Position numbers and translations under genes: made by a program
Shown here: positions 44,935 through 56,432 of the stretch, piece by piece
Layout: every line of letters starts with the position of its first letter
Numbering within the stretch: the first letter of the stretch is position 1
Origin: Craterostigma plantagineum
Lineage: Eukaryota; Streptophyta; Magnoliopsida; Lamiales; Linderniaceae
Direction: 5' to 3'
Length of the DNA stretch: 64,000 nucleotides
Assembly (NCBI GenBank): GCA_027422505.1
Contig: JAPQWV010000125.1
Location: 434,001-498,000, forward strand
Notes under the pieces: model-generated
What the model was told of the DNA's origin: nothing
Seen by the model: the letters and a program-made list of their open reading frames with translations, nothing else
The model's database searches: none

Positions 44935-45495
44935 ATGAAGCTCGCCGCCGTCCTCTGCACCGCCCTCCTCCTCCTTCTAACCACCACCACCACCACCACC
45001 CTAACAGAACCAAACAAAACAACCACCGCAATATACGAGTCCTCGAAGCAGCTATGCTTCGGTTGCACAAACGAAGCAATCCAATTCCTGTACGGACACA
45101 ACGTGGTCCGCGCGAGGAAGCTTGAAATGCCCCTGACGTGGGACCCGCGGCTGGCCGAGTACGCCCGGTGGTGGGCCCAGCAGAGGCGGGGAGACTGCCA
45201 GCTCATGCACTCTTTTCCCGAGGACGACTTCAAGCTCGGGGAGAACGTGTTCTGGGGAAGCGGGCTCGCGTGGACCCCGTTGGACTCCGTCGAGGCGTGG
45301 GCCCACGAGGAGGAGTACTACGACTACGACAGCAACAGCTGCGCCGAGGGGCGCGTCTGCGGGCACTACACTCAGGTCGTGTGGAGGACGACGACGAGCG
45401 TAGGGTGCGCTCGCGTCGTTTGCGATGGCGGGGACGTTTTTATCACGTGTAATTATTCTCCTCCCGGGAATTTGGTCGGGGAGAGGCCTTATTGA
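44935..45495 (+). CDS. Pathogenesis-related protein 1 (CAP superfamily)
   Basis: Single exon, 186 residues. An N-terminal signal peptide (MKLAAVLCTALLLLL) leads to a Thr-rich run and then the CAP domain: FLYGHNVVRARKLEMPLTWD (about 51-70), YARWWAQQRRGDCQLMHS, GENVFWGSG, the CRISP signature GHYTQVVWRTTTSVGCARV (about 143-161) and CNYSPPGNLVGERPY at the C-terminus. The His and Glu residues that line the CAP cavity are present and six or more Cys can form disulfides. Secreted PR-1 proteins bind sterols and accumulate during pathogen attack. The coding sequence is GC-rich compared with its AT-rich surroundings. The 3' flank is repeated in tandem and broken by two retroelements. Confidence 0.93.
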   Translation: MKLAAVLCTALLLLLTTTTTTTLTEPNKTTTAIYESSKQLCFGCTNEAIQFLYGHNVVRARKLEMPLTWDPRLAEYARWWAQQRRGDCQLMHSFPEDDFKLGENVFWGSGLAWTPLDSVEAWAHEEEYYDYDSNSCAEGRVCGHYTQVVWRTTTSVGCARVVCDGGDVFITCNYSPPGNLVGERPY

Positions 45496-45858
45496 CGAAG
45501 TTTTTTTTGCTGTTTTTTCGTTTGTTTTTTGCGTTTGGGTTGGAAACGGCGTCGTTGTCGTATGAAATGGAGTCGGCTACGTTTTTTTTTTTTTCGTCGC
45601 TTTGCGTGCGTAGGATTTCAACTCGCATTCACCATGTAGAAAATTTCAGCCGGAGGCCTTATTGACCAAGTTTTTCCCTTTTTTTTTGCCGTTATTCTCG
45701 TTTTTTTGTGTGTTCGGGTTGGAAACGGGATCGTTTGTCGTCGTATGCAATGGAGTCGACTATGTTTCGTCGCTTTGATTGCGGCTGTAGGATTTCTAAC
45801 TCGCGAAGTATGCATTTAAGGACACTAACTTTCAAAGTGAAGTAACTTAAGACGCAGT
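45480..45858 (+). repeat. Tandem copies of the PR-1 3' end and flank
   Basis: The stretch GGCCTTATTGAC(G/C)AAGTTTTT, which contains the PR-1 stop, recurs at about 45655, each time followed by a T-rich run, GGGTTGGAAACG, TCGTATG and GAGTCG(A/G)CTA. The second copy continues to 45858, where Copia C2 inserted, and beyond it at 52982-53061. A third copy lies at 54833-55140. Confidence 0.75.
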
Positions 45859-46376
45859 TGTTGAAACCAAGCATTGATCAGACTGACCAGAGCTCAACTT
45901 CAATGGAACAGTGCTCGAGTTTTAAAGCTTGAAGTCTGGTGAAACAGAGTTAGTCGAAGGCGTGCTGAGTTTTAAGAAACGCTTATACAATTGAACAATC
46001 GTCCAACTTATAGAGTTGCTCTCACCAGCGACGATTAATCAAGAAATGGCCAACTTATTAAGTCGCCCCCACAAACGACGATTTTATCAATAAAGGAGTG
46101 GTGCAGCGGAATATAACCAACTGATGGCGGGAAATTCACTTCTCACTTCTTCTTCTCAAATGAGCTTTTCACGTAGTCTCTGTGTGTGCTTGAGAGTCTG
46201 GTTTTAATTCCATTTGATCTCTGATGTAGTTTGGTTGAGATTGAGCTCCCAAGATCTGTAGTCTGTCAGCGTCAATAAAATCAAATTTGATCGGCCGTGG
46301 ATGTAGGATTATTATAATCCGAACCACGTTAAATTGTTGGTGTTGAACCAATTCTGTGCTCATTACGAATTTCACA
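45859..46376 (+). repeat. 5' LTR of Copia C2
   Basis: 518 bases with TG...CA ends, followed directly by a tRNA-iMet-type primer site. Confidence 0.92.
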
Positions 46377-47689
46377 TGGTATCAGAGAATAATCGCTCTT
46401 GATCTGCGCGTATTCAACTTCAATCAGAGGTGAAAGATTGATTGTTAATTCCTCATTTCTTGAATCAAGATGAGTTCAGAAGATCCAGCTTCCAACACTA
46501 ATACTGATCGAGTTCCCAACGCAGCTGTGGGTTCTTCAGCCAATGATACCTATTTCCTGAATTCAAATGACACCTCAGGCCAGCTTCTTGTTCAAGAGCA
46601 GCTTAATGGAGATAATTATATGACCTGGAGTCGAGCTATGATCATTGCACTTATTGGAAGGAATAAGGATGGGTTCGTTAATGGTGATTTGACACCGCCT
46701 CCAGCAGCTGATAAAGATACGGTAAGTGCTTGGAAGAGAAACAACAATATAGTCATTTCTTGGACATTAAATGCGGTTTCAAAAGAGATATCCGAAAGCA
46801 TTCTTTACAGTTCAACAGCTCGAGAGGTTTGGATCGATCTTCAAGAAAGGTTTGGGCAGACTAATAAACCAAGAATTCTGCAGCTGAAAAAGGATCTGGT
46901 AAATCTTGCTCAGGGCTCAAACACTATAGCAGTTTACTTTACCAAACTGAAGACCCTTTGGGATGATCTCTCTAGCTATAGACCACCTTTTCCTGTACGT
47001 GTGGTGGTATTAACCCAATCAAGGCACATTTGGAGGAAGAATATGTTCTCACTTTTCTGATGGGATTGAATGATACATACTCCCAGACTCGCGGACAAAT
47101 ACTGCTGATGGATCCATTTCCTACCATTAATAAGGTTTTCTCCTTGCTGATTCAGGAAGAGAAACAGAGAACTATAATGGCAGGGCATCCACGAGTAAAT
47201 GATGACCGGGTTAATAACTTAGCCATGTTGGCTGCCAAGGGGGATCATGAGATTTTCAAGAAAAATGTGGGCTGGCAGAGAAAGGAGGCTGGCAAGCCAG
47301 TGTGCACCCACTATAATAAAAGGGGGCACACCATAGACACTTGTTACCAGTTACACAGTTTTCCCCTAGATATAGACAGGATACACGCTTCAAGGCAGCT
47401 AGGGCCAACATGCCATGGTTCAGACTGTTTACAGATCAGAACAGCAGAGTGGTCAGCAAAGTAGTCAAGTTGGAATTCCCATGGCTGGTGAGGCTTTGGT
47501 TCAGTTGAAGATGACCTCCTTCCAACTCCAAAGTCTGAAGGAGTTAATCAATCAATCTGCCTGCAACATTCATCCTCAAGGAACAGACCAAAATCAGCTA
47601 GGTGAGAAGGCACCAGGTATGTGTCTCTCATTTAATCTGCCAGATTTCTCTAGCTCATCCTACTGGCTTGTGGATTCATGAGCCACAAG

Positions 47690-48231
47690 TAGGGTTGCAA
47701 ACGAATCGAACTTTTTTGGTTCGATTCGCGATTCGATTCGAAATTTCAAGATTCGAATTCGAATATTTAGAATACGAATCCGAATAAGAATATTGTTTTT
47801 GATTCGAGAAATATCCGAATACGAATATGAAATCACAATATTCGATTCGAAAACTAATAGAATTATTCGATTAGAATAATTTAACTTAAAATATAGTATA
47901 AGTAATATATATTCACATATAATAATATATCATAACTCAATAAAACATTTAAACATAATATATTATAATTCAATATATGTTTAAATATAAATTATTATAA
48001 TTCAATATATATTTTATATATAATATTGTTTATAGTTTATTAAATAAAATAAGAAATAACTTTAATACGAATATTCGATATTCGATTCGAATATTCAATA
48101 TTCGAATTCGAATAAGAATCAATTTTATGATTCGATTAAATATTCGAATATTCGTATTCGTAATCGATTGTTATCCGAATACGAATAGAATATTGCGGTA
48201 TTCGACTCGATTCGATTCGTTTGCAACCCTA
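47690..48231. mobile_element. hAT-like MITE of GATTCGAAT repeats inside C2
   Basis: The ends TAGGGTTGCAAACGAATCG and CGATTCGTTTGCAACCCTA are almost perfect inverted repeats. The flanks GCCACAAG and CCACAAAG are compatible with an 8-bp TSD up to small changes. The arms are runs of TTCGATTCG; the centre is nearly pure A/T. Confidence 0.8.
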
Positions 48232-48245
48232 CCACAAAGCACGTG

Positions 48246-48767
48246 TAGGGTTGTCAATGGGGCGGGGATTCCCCGTCCCCGCGGGGATCCGCCCCGAATA
48301 GGACGGGGAATCCCCGCTATTCTACCCCCGCGGGGCGGGGACGGGGGAACATTTTTCCCCGCGGATATCCCCGCCCCGTCCCCGATAATAAATGTAATTA
48401 TATATTATATTCAAATAATATTATTATAAGATAAACAATATTAAAATATACTTTTGAAATATTAAATAATATAAATATGATTAAAATATAGTTTAAATAA
48501 TATAAATAATATTAAAAAGTAGTTTAAATAATATAAGTAATATTAAAATATATTTTAAATAATATTAAAATAATAAAAATTGAATTTTTTTTGTAAAATA
48601 GTGACGGGGCGGGGAATCCCCGTGGGGCGGGGATCCCCGCGGGGACGGGGAATCCCTGTGGGGCGGGGATCCCCGCGGGGACGGGGACGGGGACGATTTT
48701 GTCCCCGTTTGCCTTGCGGGGATGGGGATTAGATCCCCGCCCCGAACCCACCCCGTTGACAAGCCTG
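48246..48767. mobile_element. hAT-like MITE of GGGGATCCCC repeats inside C2
   Basis: The ends TAGGGTTGTCAATGGGG and CCCCGTTGACAAGCCTG are imperfect inverted repeats; the flanks AGCACGTG (48238-48245) and GGCACGTG (48768-48775) form an 8-bp TSD with one mismatch. The arms are GGCGGGGATCCCCGC-type repeats around an A/T-rich centre. It lies only 14 bases from the previous MITE. Confidence 0.82.
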
Positions 48768-51700
48768 GGCACGTGCGTGGTAGTATGGGTATGTTGTATG
48801 ATTTGCATGAGATTAAAGAATCCAAGGTCATATTACCAGATAACTCTATAGCAGGGTGAATAAAGCTGGATCATTTAAGCTTAATAGCTTTATTACCTTG
48901 ACTGATATTTTGTATGTCCATCAATTCCATTTCAATCTTATATCTGTGAGTTACTTGGCATGCAACAATGCTTGTAAATTCCTTTTTGAGGCTAACACCT
49001 TTCAGATACAGGGACCTATGCCCAAGTGATTGGCAAGGTAGGCAAACATCTGGACTCTACATCATTGAAGCAGAAAATGTGTCTGTCACTGAATGTCATT
49101 CTGTTTTCCACAATAAATTGTCACTTGATCTGTGGCATAGTAGGCTTGGACACCCCTCTGATAGGGTTCTTGGAATCCTCAAGAATACACTGAATAGCAG
49201 TTCTGATTTGTTAGATACATGCTGCAAAAATCTGTCCCTTAGCTAAGCAAAAGAGAAACTCATTTCCAAATAACAGTAATGCTACTTGCTCTGTGTTTGA
49301 TTTGATTCATTGCTATATATGGGGACCATTTCATGTTACATCACATCTAGGACACCAGTATTTCATCATCATAGTAGATGATCATTCAGGCTTTACTTGG
49401 TTGTTCATGATTAAACATAAGTCAGAAGTGCATTCAATTCTTGCTTATTTCTTAAACTTGATAGAAACTCAATTTAAATCCAAGGTAAAGACAGTGAGAA
49501 CGGACAATGCCAAAGAGTTTAACATTGTTAACTTGTTTAGGAGCAAAGGCATCCTTCACCATCTATTATGCGTTCAAACACCACAACAATGGTAGAACGA
49601 AAGCATCAACAATTATTAAATGTAGCATGTTCTTTGTATTTTCAGTCTCGTATTGAACTGTGGTCAGAATGTGTTTTAACTGCCACCTACCTCATCAACA
49701 GAACACCATCTGTGAAGCTAGGGAGCAAGAGTCCATTTGAGTTGCTTTACCATAGACCTTTTAACTATAACTTGCTTCGAGTTTTTGGGTGTCTCTGCTT
49801 TTGTTCCACTCTTGCAGCAGGTAGGCAAAAATTTGATCCAAGGGCAAGGCAATGTGTGTTTCTGGGCTATCCAATTGGGATGCAGGGATACAAGCTGACT
49901 ACAAAAGAAATCTTTGTTTCGAGGGATGTGAAATTCAAAGAGAATGAATACCCTTTTCAGAATCAGGAAGCTGCTCAGAATGAGAGAGATCCCTTTGGTT
50001 CACAGGTGTTGCCTAGGCATTGCTCAGAGGTTGTTGAGGCAAAAGAAGTAACACAGCCACCTGGTAATGCACCCAATGAGGAGCTTCCACCTGAATACAT
50101 GGTTGAACTTCCACCTGAAGATATAGGTGAGATGTATCTGAGCCTACTGAGAGTCTCATTCAGCCTGCACAGCAGGGACAAGGAATGCATACTAGATCTG
50201 GCAGACAGTCAAGGAAGCCAACCTATCTAAAGGATTATCACTGCAATGCTCTTCATGAAAGGAAAATCCTTTATCCTATGCCTGAATGTCTGTCATACCA
50301 GAACTACACTCAACATCAGACATTCATCGGTAACATTGCTGTGGCAGAGGAGCCCAAGAGCTTTGCCCAAGCCATGAAGTCAGACAATTGGGTACAAGCC
50401 ATGAATGAGGAACTTAGGGCTCTTGATGAAAACACAACTTGGTCAGTTGTTCCATTGCCTCCAGGAAAGAAGACCATTGGGAATAGATGGGTATACAAGC
50501 TAAAGTACAATGCGGCTGGGAAAATAGAGAAGTATAAAGCTCGCTTAGTTGCAAAGGGTTATGATCAAAAGGAAGGGGGTGGACTACCTGGACCCCTTTG
50601 CACCAGTTGCCAAACCCAAAACAATAAAAATCATAGTTTCCTTAGCAGCTAAACTCGGTTGGCAACTTGTTCAGATGGATGTAAGCAATGAATTTTTGAA
50701 TGGTGAGCTAAGTGAGGAGGTGTATATGGACCTACCTCAAGGTCTCAGCAAGCATATGGACAAGGGAATTCAGGAAGATTTGCTTGCAAACTTCCCAAGT
50801 CAATATGCGGGTTGAAACAAGCTTCAAGGGAATGGAACAGAAAATTACTGATGCAATGACCAGTTTTGGTTTTGTGCAGACAGAATCAGATCATACTTTA
50901 TTCATTAAAGGTAAAGGAGATCAAGTTCTTATACTACTTGTTTATGTAGATGACATTATCTTAGCAGGAGCAGCTGCAGACCAGATAGAGCAAGCAAAAT
51001 CATTTCTCATTTCGAGTTTCAAAGTTAAAGACTTGGGGGAACATAGATCTTTTCTGGGAATTGAGGTAGTTAGAAGTGCAGCTGGAATTTATATGTCACA
51101 GAGCCAGTATGCCTTGCAGCTGTTAGAAGACACATGGTACTTGAATTCAAGGCCATTGTCAACACCTATCAATCCAAGCCAACACATCACAGCAACTGAT
51201 GGCCTTTGTTGGCCAACCCATTCCAATATTGAATGTTGATTGGAAGGATGTTGTACCTCACATTCACACGTCATGATATTGCTTTTGCTGTTCAAAAATT
51301 AAGCCAGTACATGGAAGCACCTCGCTCAGATCACTTAACGGCAGCACACCATTTGTTAAGATATATAAAGAATTCCCCAGGCCAAGGGATCTTCATGACA
51401 GCAGAACAAACCTTCAGCTTGACTACCTTTTAAGATGCAGACTGGGGAGCTTGCCGGGACACGAGGAAATCAATGACTGGTTTCTGCACCTTCCTAGGAA
51501 GCTCCATGATAACCTGTAAGCAAAGAAGCAGGCTACAGTTTCATGATCATCCATCGAGGCCGAGTATCGAGCATTAGGATCACCTGTGGCAGAGCTCTTG
51601 TGGATTAGAGGACTCCTTATAGAGCTAAACATTGATACGGGTCAGGTTCATGTCGTGTATTGTGACAACCAATCAGCACTCAAGTTAGCCTTAAACCCGA

Positions 51701-51807
51701 AATTTCACGAACGGTCTAAACATATAGAGATAGACTGCCACTTCATTCGGTATCATATCTCAAAAGGGATGATCAAGTTGTTGCCTGTACGTTTAGAACA
51801 TCAACTT

Positions 51808-52355
51808 TGTTGGGTGTACAAACCCAATGTCCCACACTGAAAGTTAAAAGAAAATAAGTGGGTTTATAAGCTTGTAGGTCCACTCCCTCTATTGCCAATT
51901 GGTTTTAGAGAGGAACCCCACAAGCTTATACCGGGTTGGGTTTGGGCTGGAATTGGATCTGAAAAATCCTTACATGGTGCGGTGAGCGTGGACGAACACG
52001 TGAGGGTGCCTTCAAATGGAGAAATTCTAGCCCGGATACGGTGTGGGTGGTGTGTCCCCGGCCCCTGGAGAGACGATCGATGAATCTGCGGTGAAAAGCG
52101 CTTGGTTCAGGGATTGCGGTAGAAGCGCCGGTGCAGATAATCGTCGAAGGGGAGGCCTGGTGTGTGGTCTTGAGTTTGATGGGAGGATTGTTGGGTGTAC
52201 AAACCCAATGTCCCACACCGAAAGTTAAAAGAAAATAAGTGGTTTATAAGCTTGTGGGTCCACTCCCTCTACTGTTAATTAGTTTTAGAGAGGAACCCCA
52301 CAAGCTTATATCGGGTTGGGTTTGGGCTGGAATTGGATCTGAAAAAATCCCTACA
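51808..52355 (+). mobile_element. TRIM (miniature LTR retrotransposon) in the RNase H of C2
   Basis: Direct repeats 51808-51974 and 52189-52355 (TGTTGGGTGTACAAACCCAA...CTACA) flank about 214 non-coding bases. The TSD AACTT is perfect (51803-51807 and 52356-52360). The LTR carries TGTCCCACAC, a common plant TRIM block. A purine tract GATGGGAGGAT precedes the right LTR. Removing it rejoins the Copia reading frame HQL-ADIFTKS exactly. The base run after the left LTR, TGGTGCGGTGAGCGTGGA, is not the usual initiator-Met primer site. Confidence 0.9.
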
Positions 52356-52457
52356 AACTTGCTGACATCTTTACGAAGTCTCTTACAGGGCCAGTGTTAC
52401 AGAAACTCATGCTCAAGATGTCTGTGGAGAATCGCTACCATCCATCTTGTGGGGGGC

Positions 52458-52976
52458 TGTTGAAACCAAGCATTGATCAGACTGAACAGAGCTCAACTTC
52501 AATGGAACAGTGCTCGAGTTTTAAAGCTTAAAGTCTGGTGAAACAGAGTTAGTCGAAGGCGTGCTGAGTTTTAAGAAACGCTTATACAATTGAAGAATCG
52601 TCCAACTTATAGAGTTGCTCTCACCAGCGACGATTAATCAAGAAATGGCCAACTATTAAGTCGCCCCCACAAACGACGATTTGTTCAATAAAGGAGTGGT
52701 GCAGCGGAATATAACCAACTGATGGCGGGAAATTCACTTCTCACTTCTTCTTCTCTAATGAGCTTTTCACGTAGTCTGTGTGTGTTCTTGAGAGTCTGGT
52801 TTTAATTCCATTTGATCTATGATGTATTTTGGTTGAGATTGAGCTCCCAAGATCTGTAGTCTGTCAGCGTCAATAAAATCAAATTTGATCGGCCGTGGAT
52901 GTAGGATTATTATAATCCGAACCACGTTGAATTGTTGATGTTGATTTCCAATTCTGTGCTCATTACGAATTTCACA
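52458..52976 (+). repeat. 3' LTR of Copia C2
   Basis: 519 bases, nearly identical to 45859-46376. Confidence 0.92.
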
Positions 52977-53433
52977 GCAGTAATGCGTTTGAAAACGTGA
53001 TTGATCCTTAAATTGATTTAATTTTGAAAATTGTAATCCTCAAGTCGCAACATGTAAGTTGTGTGTTGTTAAGTCATGATTTTACATAAATATTATACCA
53101 CATAAAAGCGTGTTATCGTTCGTTATTTTATCGAAATGGCCTCGAATATTGTCCTCCTAAGAATATTTATTTTATTTGCATACATTGGAGCAAAAGAGAC
53201 CAAAACAAGAAGTTTAGAACGTGGAAAGTATACAAGAAAATTAAGGCCCACATAGATTTCTTGCTCAAGTAGTTGGCTCACCAATATCCACACGGCTCCT
53301 TAAGTCAAAGCTAAGATAAATGAAGAAAAAGGATCCAACAAGACGGCTCAAGGATGCAATATAAAACTAAGGAGCAAAACAAGGAATAAAGAAATGCCAC
53401 TAAGTGTTTATGTCGGACAAATAATTCATCTAG

Positions 53434-53655
53434 GCAGCGTTTGGTTATAAAAGCTGGATAAGGCCCGTGATAAAATTAACTAAACAGGCCCAAGATAAAT
53501 AATATGACCTCTCCAACATAGCTTACTTGTACAAGGACTGCACATCAAATAGCGGGCTCACCCATAATAACGGGTTGGAATAACCAAACCAAACACTATA
53601 TTACATAATATTAATAATATTATCAGGCCTTCTATTGGAAACCAAACGGACCGCA
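53434..53655. mobile_element. Small MITE within the solo LTR
   Basis: GGCAGCGTTTGGTT at the left and AACCAAACGGACCGC at the right are imperfect inverted repeats. The LTR sequence just before it (from AACTAAGGAGCAAA near 53363) recurs just after it (near 53661), so a roughly 65-base direct duplication flanks it. Confidence 0.5.
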
Positions 53656-54321
53656 AATCAAACTAAGGAGCAAATCATGGAATAAAGGAAGGCCATTGTC
53701 CGACAAATAATTATATAATCAATCTCACACATGCAACAAGAAAGGAGGGGCCAAGGATGCATGTATAAAGCTAAGCCTAATGCATTAAAAGGAGGGAGCT
53801 CTCGTTATTTTCCTTGGACGCATCCCATCTTCAGCTTGTGCAAAAGTTGGCAGCTCACACAAAGCAGCTCTCTGATGTAAGGCAGCCCCCAAGCCACGCA
53901 TCAACCCGCATCCCAGGCGAAGAGCTCTGTCACGCAACGGAGATCTCGACGGAACTAGGCGTGATCCGTTCGTCGTGATAGTCAACGTTCGTACATCGTC
54001 TTACGCGAAAACAGGAATGTTCACCTACATCTTTTCATGTTTTATTAATATGTGTGTTTAAGTTTATTTGTGGTTAATGCCGTATTAGGCCAGATTATGA
54101 TTGCATATTGATGATACTCGTATTCTGTTCAATCGTATGAGTTAAGTTATATGTTCTATATTTGGTTTTAATGCTTGCGTATGCCTGATCAACATATGCT
54201 TGATTCTTGATTGGTTTAGTTTATGAGACTGAAAAAGTGATAGACCGGTTAGAACAATAAATACAGTGCACCGCGACGTAAAACCGACCAGAGATGGAAT
54301 TCAGTTTCGTCCTTGTGGTTT

Positions 54322-54356
54322 CCGAGATCTTAGGCGCCGAAAGCGTTTAAGCTCGG
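54322..54356 (+). other. Conserved LTR RNA hairpin, solo LTR copy
   Basis: Same 35-nt fold as at 13367-13401, with one T-A to C-G compensatory pair change, a T-G to C-G change and a G-C to G-T change in the stem. Confidence 0.6.
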
Positions 54357-54832
54357 GGAAATTCATAAAGCCGAATGCGTGCGGGGTAACTACAGTCATA
54401 TAGGAATATAGTTGATTGGTTCAATTTCGCATAGGGTTGCTAGTTATGTGAATAACGGGTAGCACGTAGGTTAGGAATTTCTACCTTAACTAGATTCATA
54501 TTGGTTAGATATATACGCTTGCATGCAGACGTAGGATTAATCTGTGTCGAATATGTGCTTTAACCACGCTTGTCGTTAATTGCTAAAATGACAGTTATCT
54601 TTATTTGCACTTTTCCTAAAACTGTCTTCAACAAATTAAAAAAAATTATTATATATAATATATATATGTTATATAAATATATATTTAAAAATTGCTTTAG
54701 TCTAAATTAAATTTCGGATTAATATCTTAGAACTAATCGAGCTGTCCTCGTGGATTGATACTCGAATTTACGTCCGTTTTATACTACTTGCACGACCTAG
54801 TATACTTGCTAGTATCTGAGCGTGTCATGTAT

Positions 54833-55140
54833 CGTGAAACTCCCACGTAATTTATTTTTTTTTTGCGTTGTTTTTTTGTTTTTGTTTGTGTTATGGGTTG
54901 GAAATGAGGTCGTGGTCGTATGAAAGGGAGTCGACTATATTTTTCGCTGCTTTTTTGACTCGCAGCTTTAGGATTTCGGCTTACGAGTATGCATTTAAGG
55001 ACATCAACTTTTAAAAGTTGAAGTAATTTAAAGGCACAGTAATGCGTTTGAAAACGTACTTGATCCTTAAATTGATTCAATTTTCAAATTTATTGTCCTT
55101 ACATCGCAACATGTAAGTTGTGTATCCTGAAACTGTCATG
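54833..55140 (+). repeat. Third copy of the PR-1 3'-flank repeat
   Basis: Contains TGGGTTGGAAATG, GTCGTATGAAAGG, GAGTCGACTAT, TATGCATTTAAGGACA and GTAATGCGTTTGAAAACG in the same order as 45700-45858 plus 52982-53061. No PR-1 coding sequence is attached. Confidence 0.7.
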
Positions 55141-55176
55141 TAAAATTTATCTCGGAAAGCAACTCCAACGTCACCG

Positions 55177-55986
55177 TAGGGGTGTTCATTATTTGGGTGA
55201 CCCAATTAACCCATCCGAACAGAATTGAGTTCGGCTTATTTGGTTTGGTTAACTCGGGGATCGGGTGGTTAATTGGGTCACCCGAATAATTAAATGGAGA
55301 AATGGTTTGGGTAATGGGTGGGATCAAAAAATTCGGGGCATACCCGAAACCCGATTAACATAATTATTTTTTATAGAAATAAAATATATTACTTTATATA
55401 ATTTTACTTGAACCTTAAAAGCTATCAATCATATAAAAATAATACTAAATGGGCCTAGGCAGCGATCGAAATTCGCACACGATCACCATTCACCAACAAG
55501 CAACATCATAACACCAAAACAAATACACCATCTTCCGCTTTTGTTGTAAGTGCTACCATCTCTCAAGACCAAAACCAACACCATATCTTTTCCTTGAAAG
55601 TGAAGGATGCTTTCTGTTTTCTTTTCCCTGATCGATGATAATTACGGACTAAGAAACTCATCATATCTTCAATGGCCCTCGAATGGAGAATCTCCTTCAA
55701 AGTGGCTAAGCTTCGTGGCCTCCCAAGCTTCAGAGGAAGATATCGCCTTGAAATTCTTGTGGATCGATGGCAGACGAGGCTCAGCCTCGGGGCGTCGCAC
55801 AACACCAAGCTTGTTAATCGATTTATTACAGAACCAAACCATTTAACCCGAAAACCGAATAACCCGATAACCAAATAGTTAATTGGTTTTGGTTCGTTTT
55901 ACGGGTGGTTGTCTCAATTATCAAAAAACAGAATAACCCAAACCGAATAACCCGAACACGATAATTAACCCATTTGAACACCCCTA
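55177..55986. mobile_element. hAT-like element with a non-repetitive interior
   Basis: The ends TAGGGGTGTTCATTATTTGG and CCCATTTGAACACCCCTA are inverted repeats of the same type as at 29978 and 62915. The arms contain GGGT/ACCC and GGTTAATTGGG repeats. The flanks do not give a clear 8-bp TSD. The interior (about 55450-55810) is not repeat-like and has ORFs on both strands. Confidence 0.65.
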
Positions 55987-56432
55987 GTTCTACGTGTCAT
56001 AATTCCATTTATGATGAATAGTATCCTCAAATTGCTTCATAATAAAAAAATTAGTGTTCTTAAATTGCAATATCGTAAGTTTAGGGTCAATTATTCAATT
56101 TAGGGAAATACTCTCAATGAAAGCAGGTATCATCACAGCCAACGTTGAATTTCAACTTCGAATCATGCCGATCTTAGCTTTGGAATATAATATAACCTAA
56201 CACAGCTACAAAAGTCATGACCAAATAAAGGAATAAAAATATTCTATTAGTGCCTCCAAATCATAGAACAACCCAATCAATCTTAGAAATCTAGAATAAC
56301 AAGAAAGCGAGACAAGTAACATGAGTCACGTAATGGGCTGCGATATACTACTAACTTGGTCATGAAGATGCATCCAAACAGAAATATTTTTTTGGCAAAA
56401 AACCAAAAAAAAAAATCAAATCTTCTTCAGCC
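55987..56432. other. Spacer 3' of the XTH gene
   Basis: AT-rich, without features beyond the XTH 3' flank. Confidence 0.5.

Larger units (their letters stand above)
46470..52450 (+). pseudogene. Copia gag-pol of element C2
   Basis: Gag starts MSSEDPASNTNTDRVPN at 46470 with LNGDNYMTWSRAMIIAL and REVWIDLQERFGQTNKPRIL; frame change near 47010. The zinc knuckle reads CTHYNKRGHTIDTC, its second Cys replaced by Tyr. The protease is cut right after VDS by two MITEs. Integrase reads HCYIWGPF (49308), so the first catalytic Asp is Tyr; VERKHQQLLNVA follows at 49591. Reverse transcriptase shows WVQAMNEELRALDENTTWSV, KARLVAKG, QMDVSNEFLNGELSEEVYM and YVDDIILAG, with part of its centre lost near 50790. 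RNase H is split by a TRIM between HQL and ADIFTK. It resembles element C1 closely in gag, so the two are related families. Confidence 0.9.
45859..52976 (+). mobile_element. Copia element C2 with perfect TSD, host to three further insertions
   Basis: LTRs 45859-46376 and 52458-52976 (TGTTGAAACC...TTTCACA) differ at about a dozen places by eye. The 5-bp TSD GCAGT is perfect (45854-45858 and 52977-52981). The primer site TGGTATCAGAGA follows at 46377 and the polypurine tract GGGGGG lies just before the 3' LTR. Two hAT-like MITEs (47690-48231, 48246-48767) and a TRIM (51808-52355) sit within it. Confidence 0.93.
53067..54827 (+). repeat. Athila-like solo LTR
   Basis: Starts TGTTAAGTCATGATTTTACA and ends GAGCGTGTCA, like the LTRs of element A and B2 but on the plus strand and diverged. 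The flanks TGTGT (53062-53066) and TGTAT (54828-54832) fit a 5-bp TSD. The conserved hairpin is at 54322-54356. It splits the PR-1 3'-flank repeats. No internal region remains, the usual outcome of recombination between two LTRs. Confidence 0.85.

Noticed and set aside
44886..45452. Long alternative-frame ORFs over PR-1 on both strands
   Set aside because: They result from the GC-rich codon use of PR-1; only the plus frame from 44935 shows a signal peptide and the CAP motifs.
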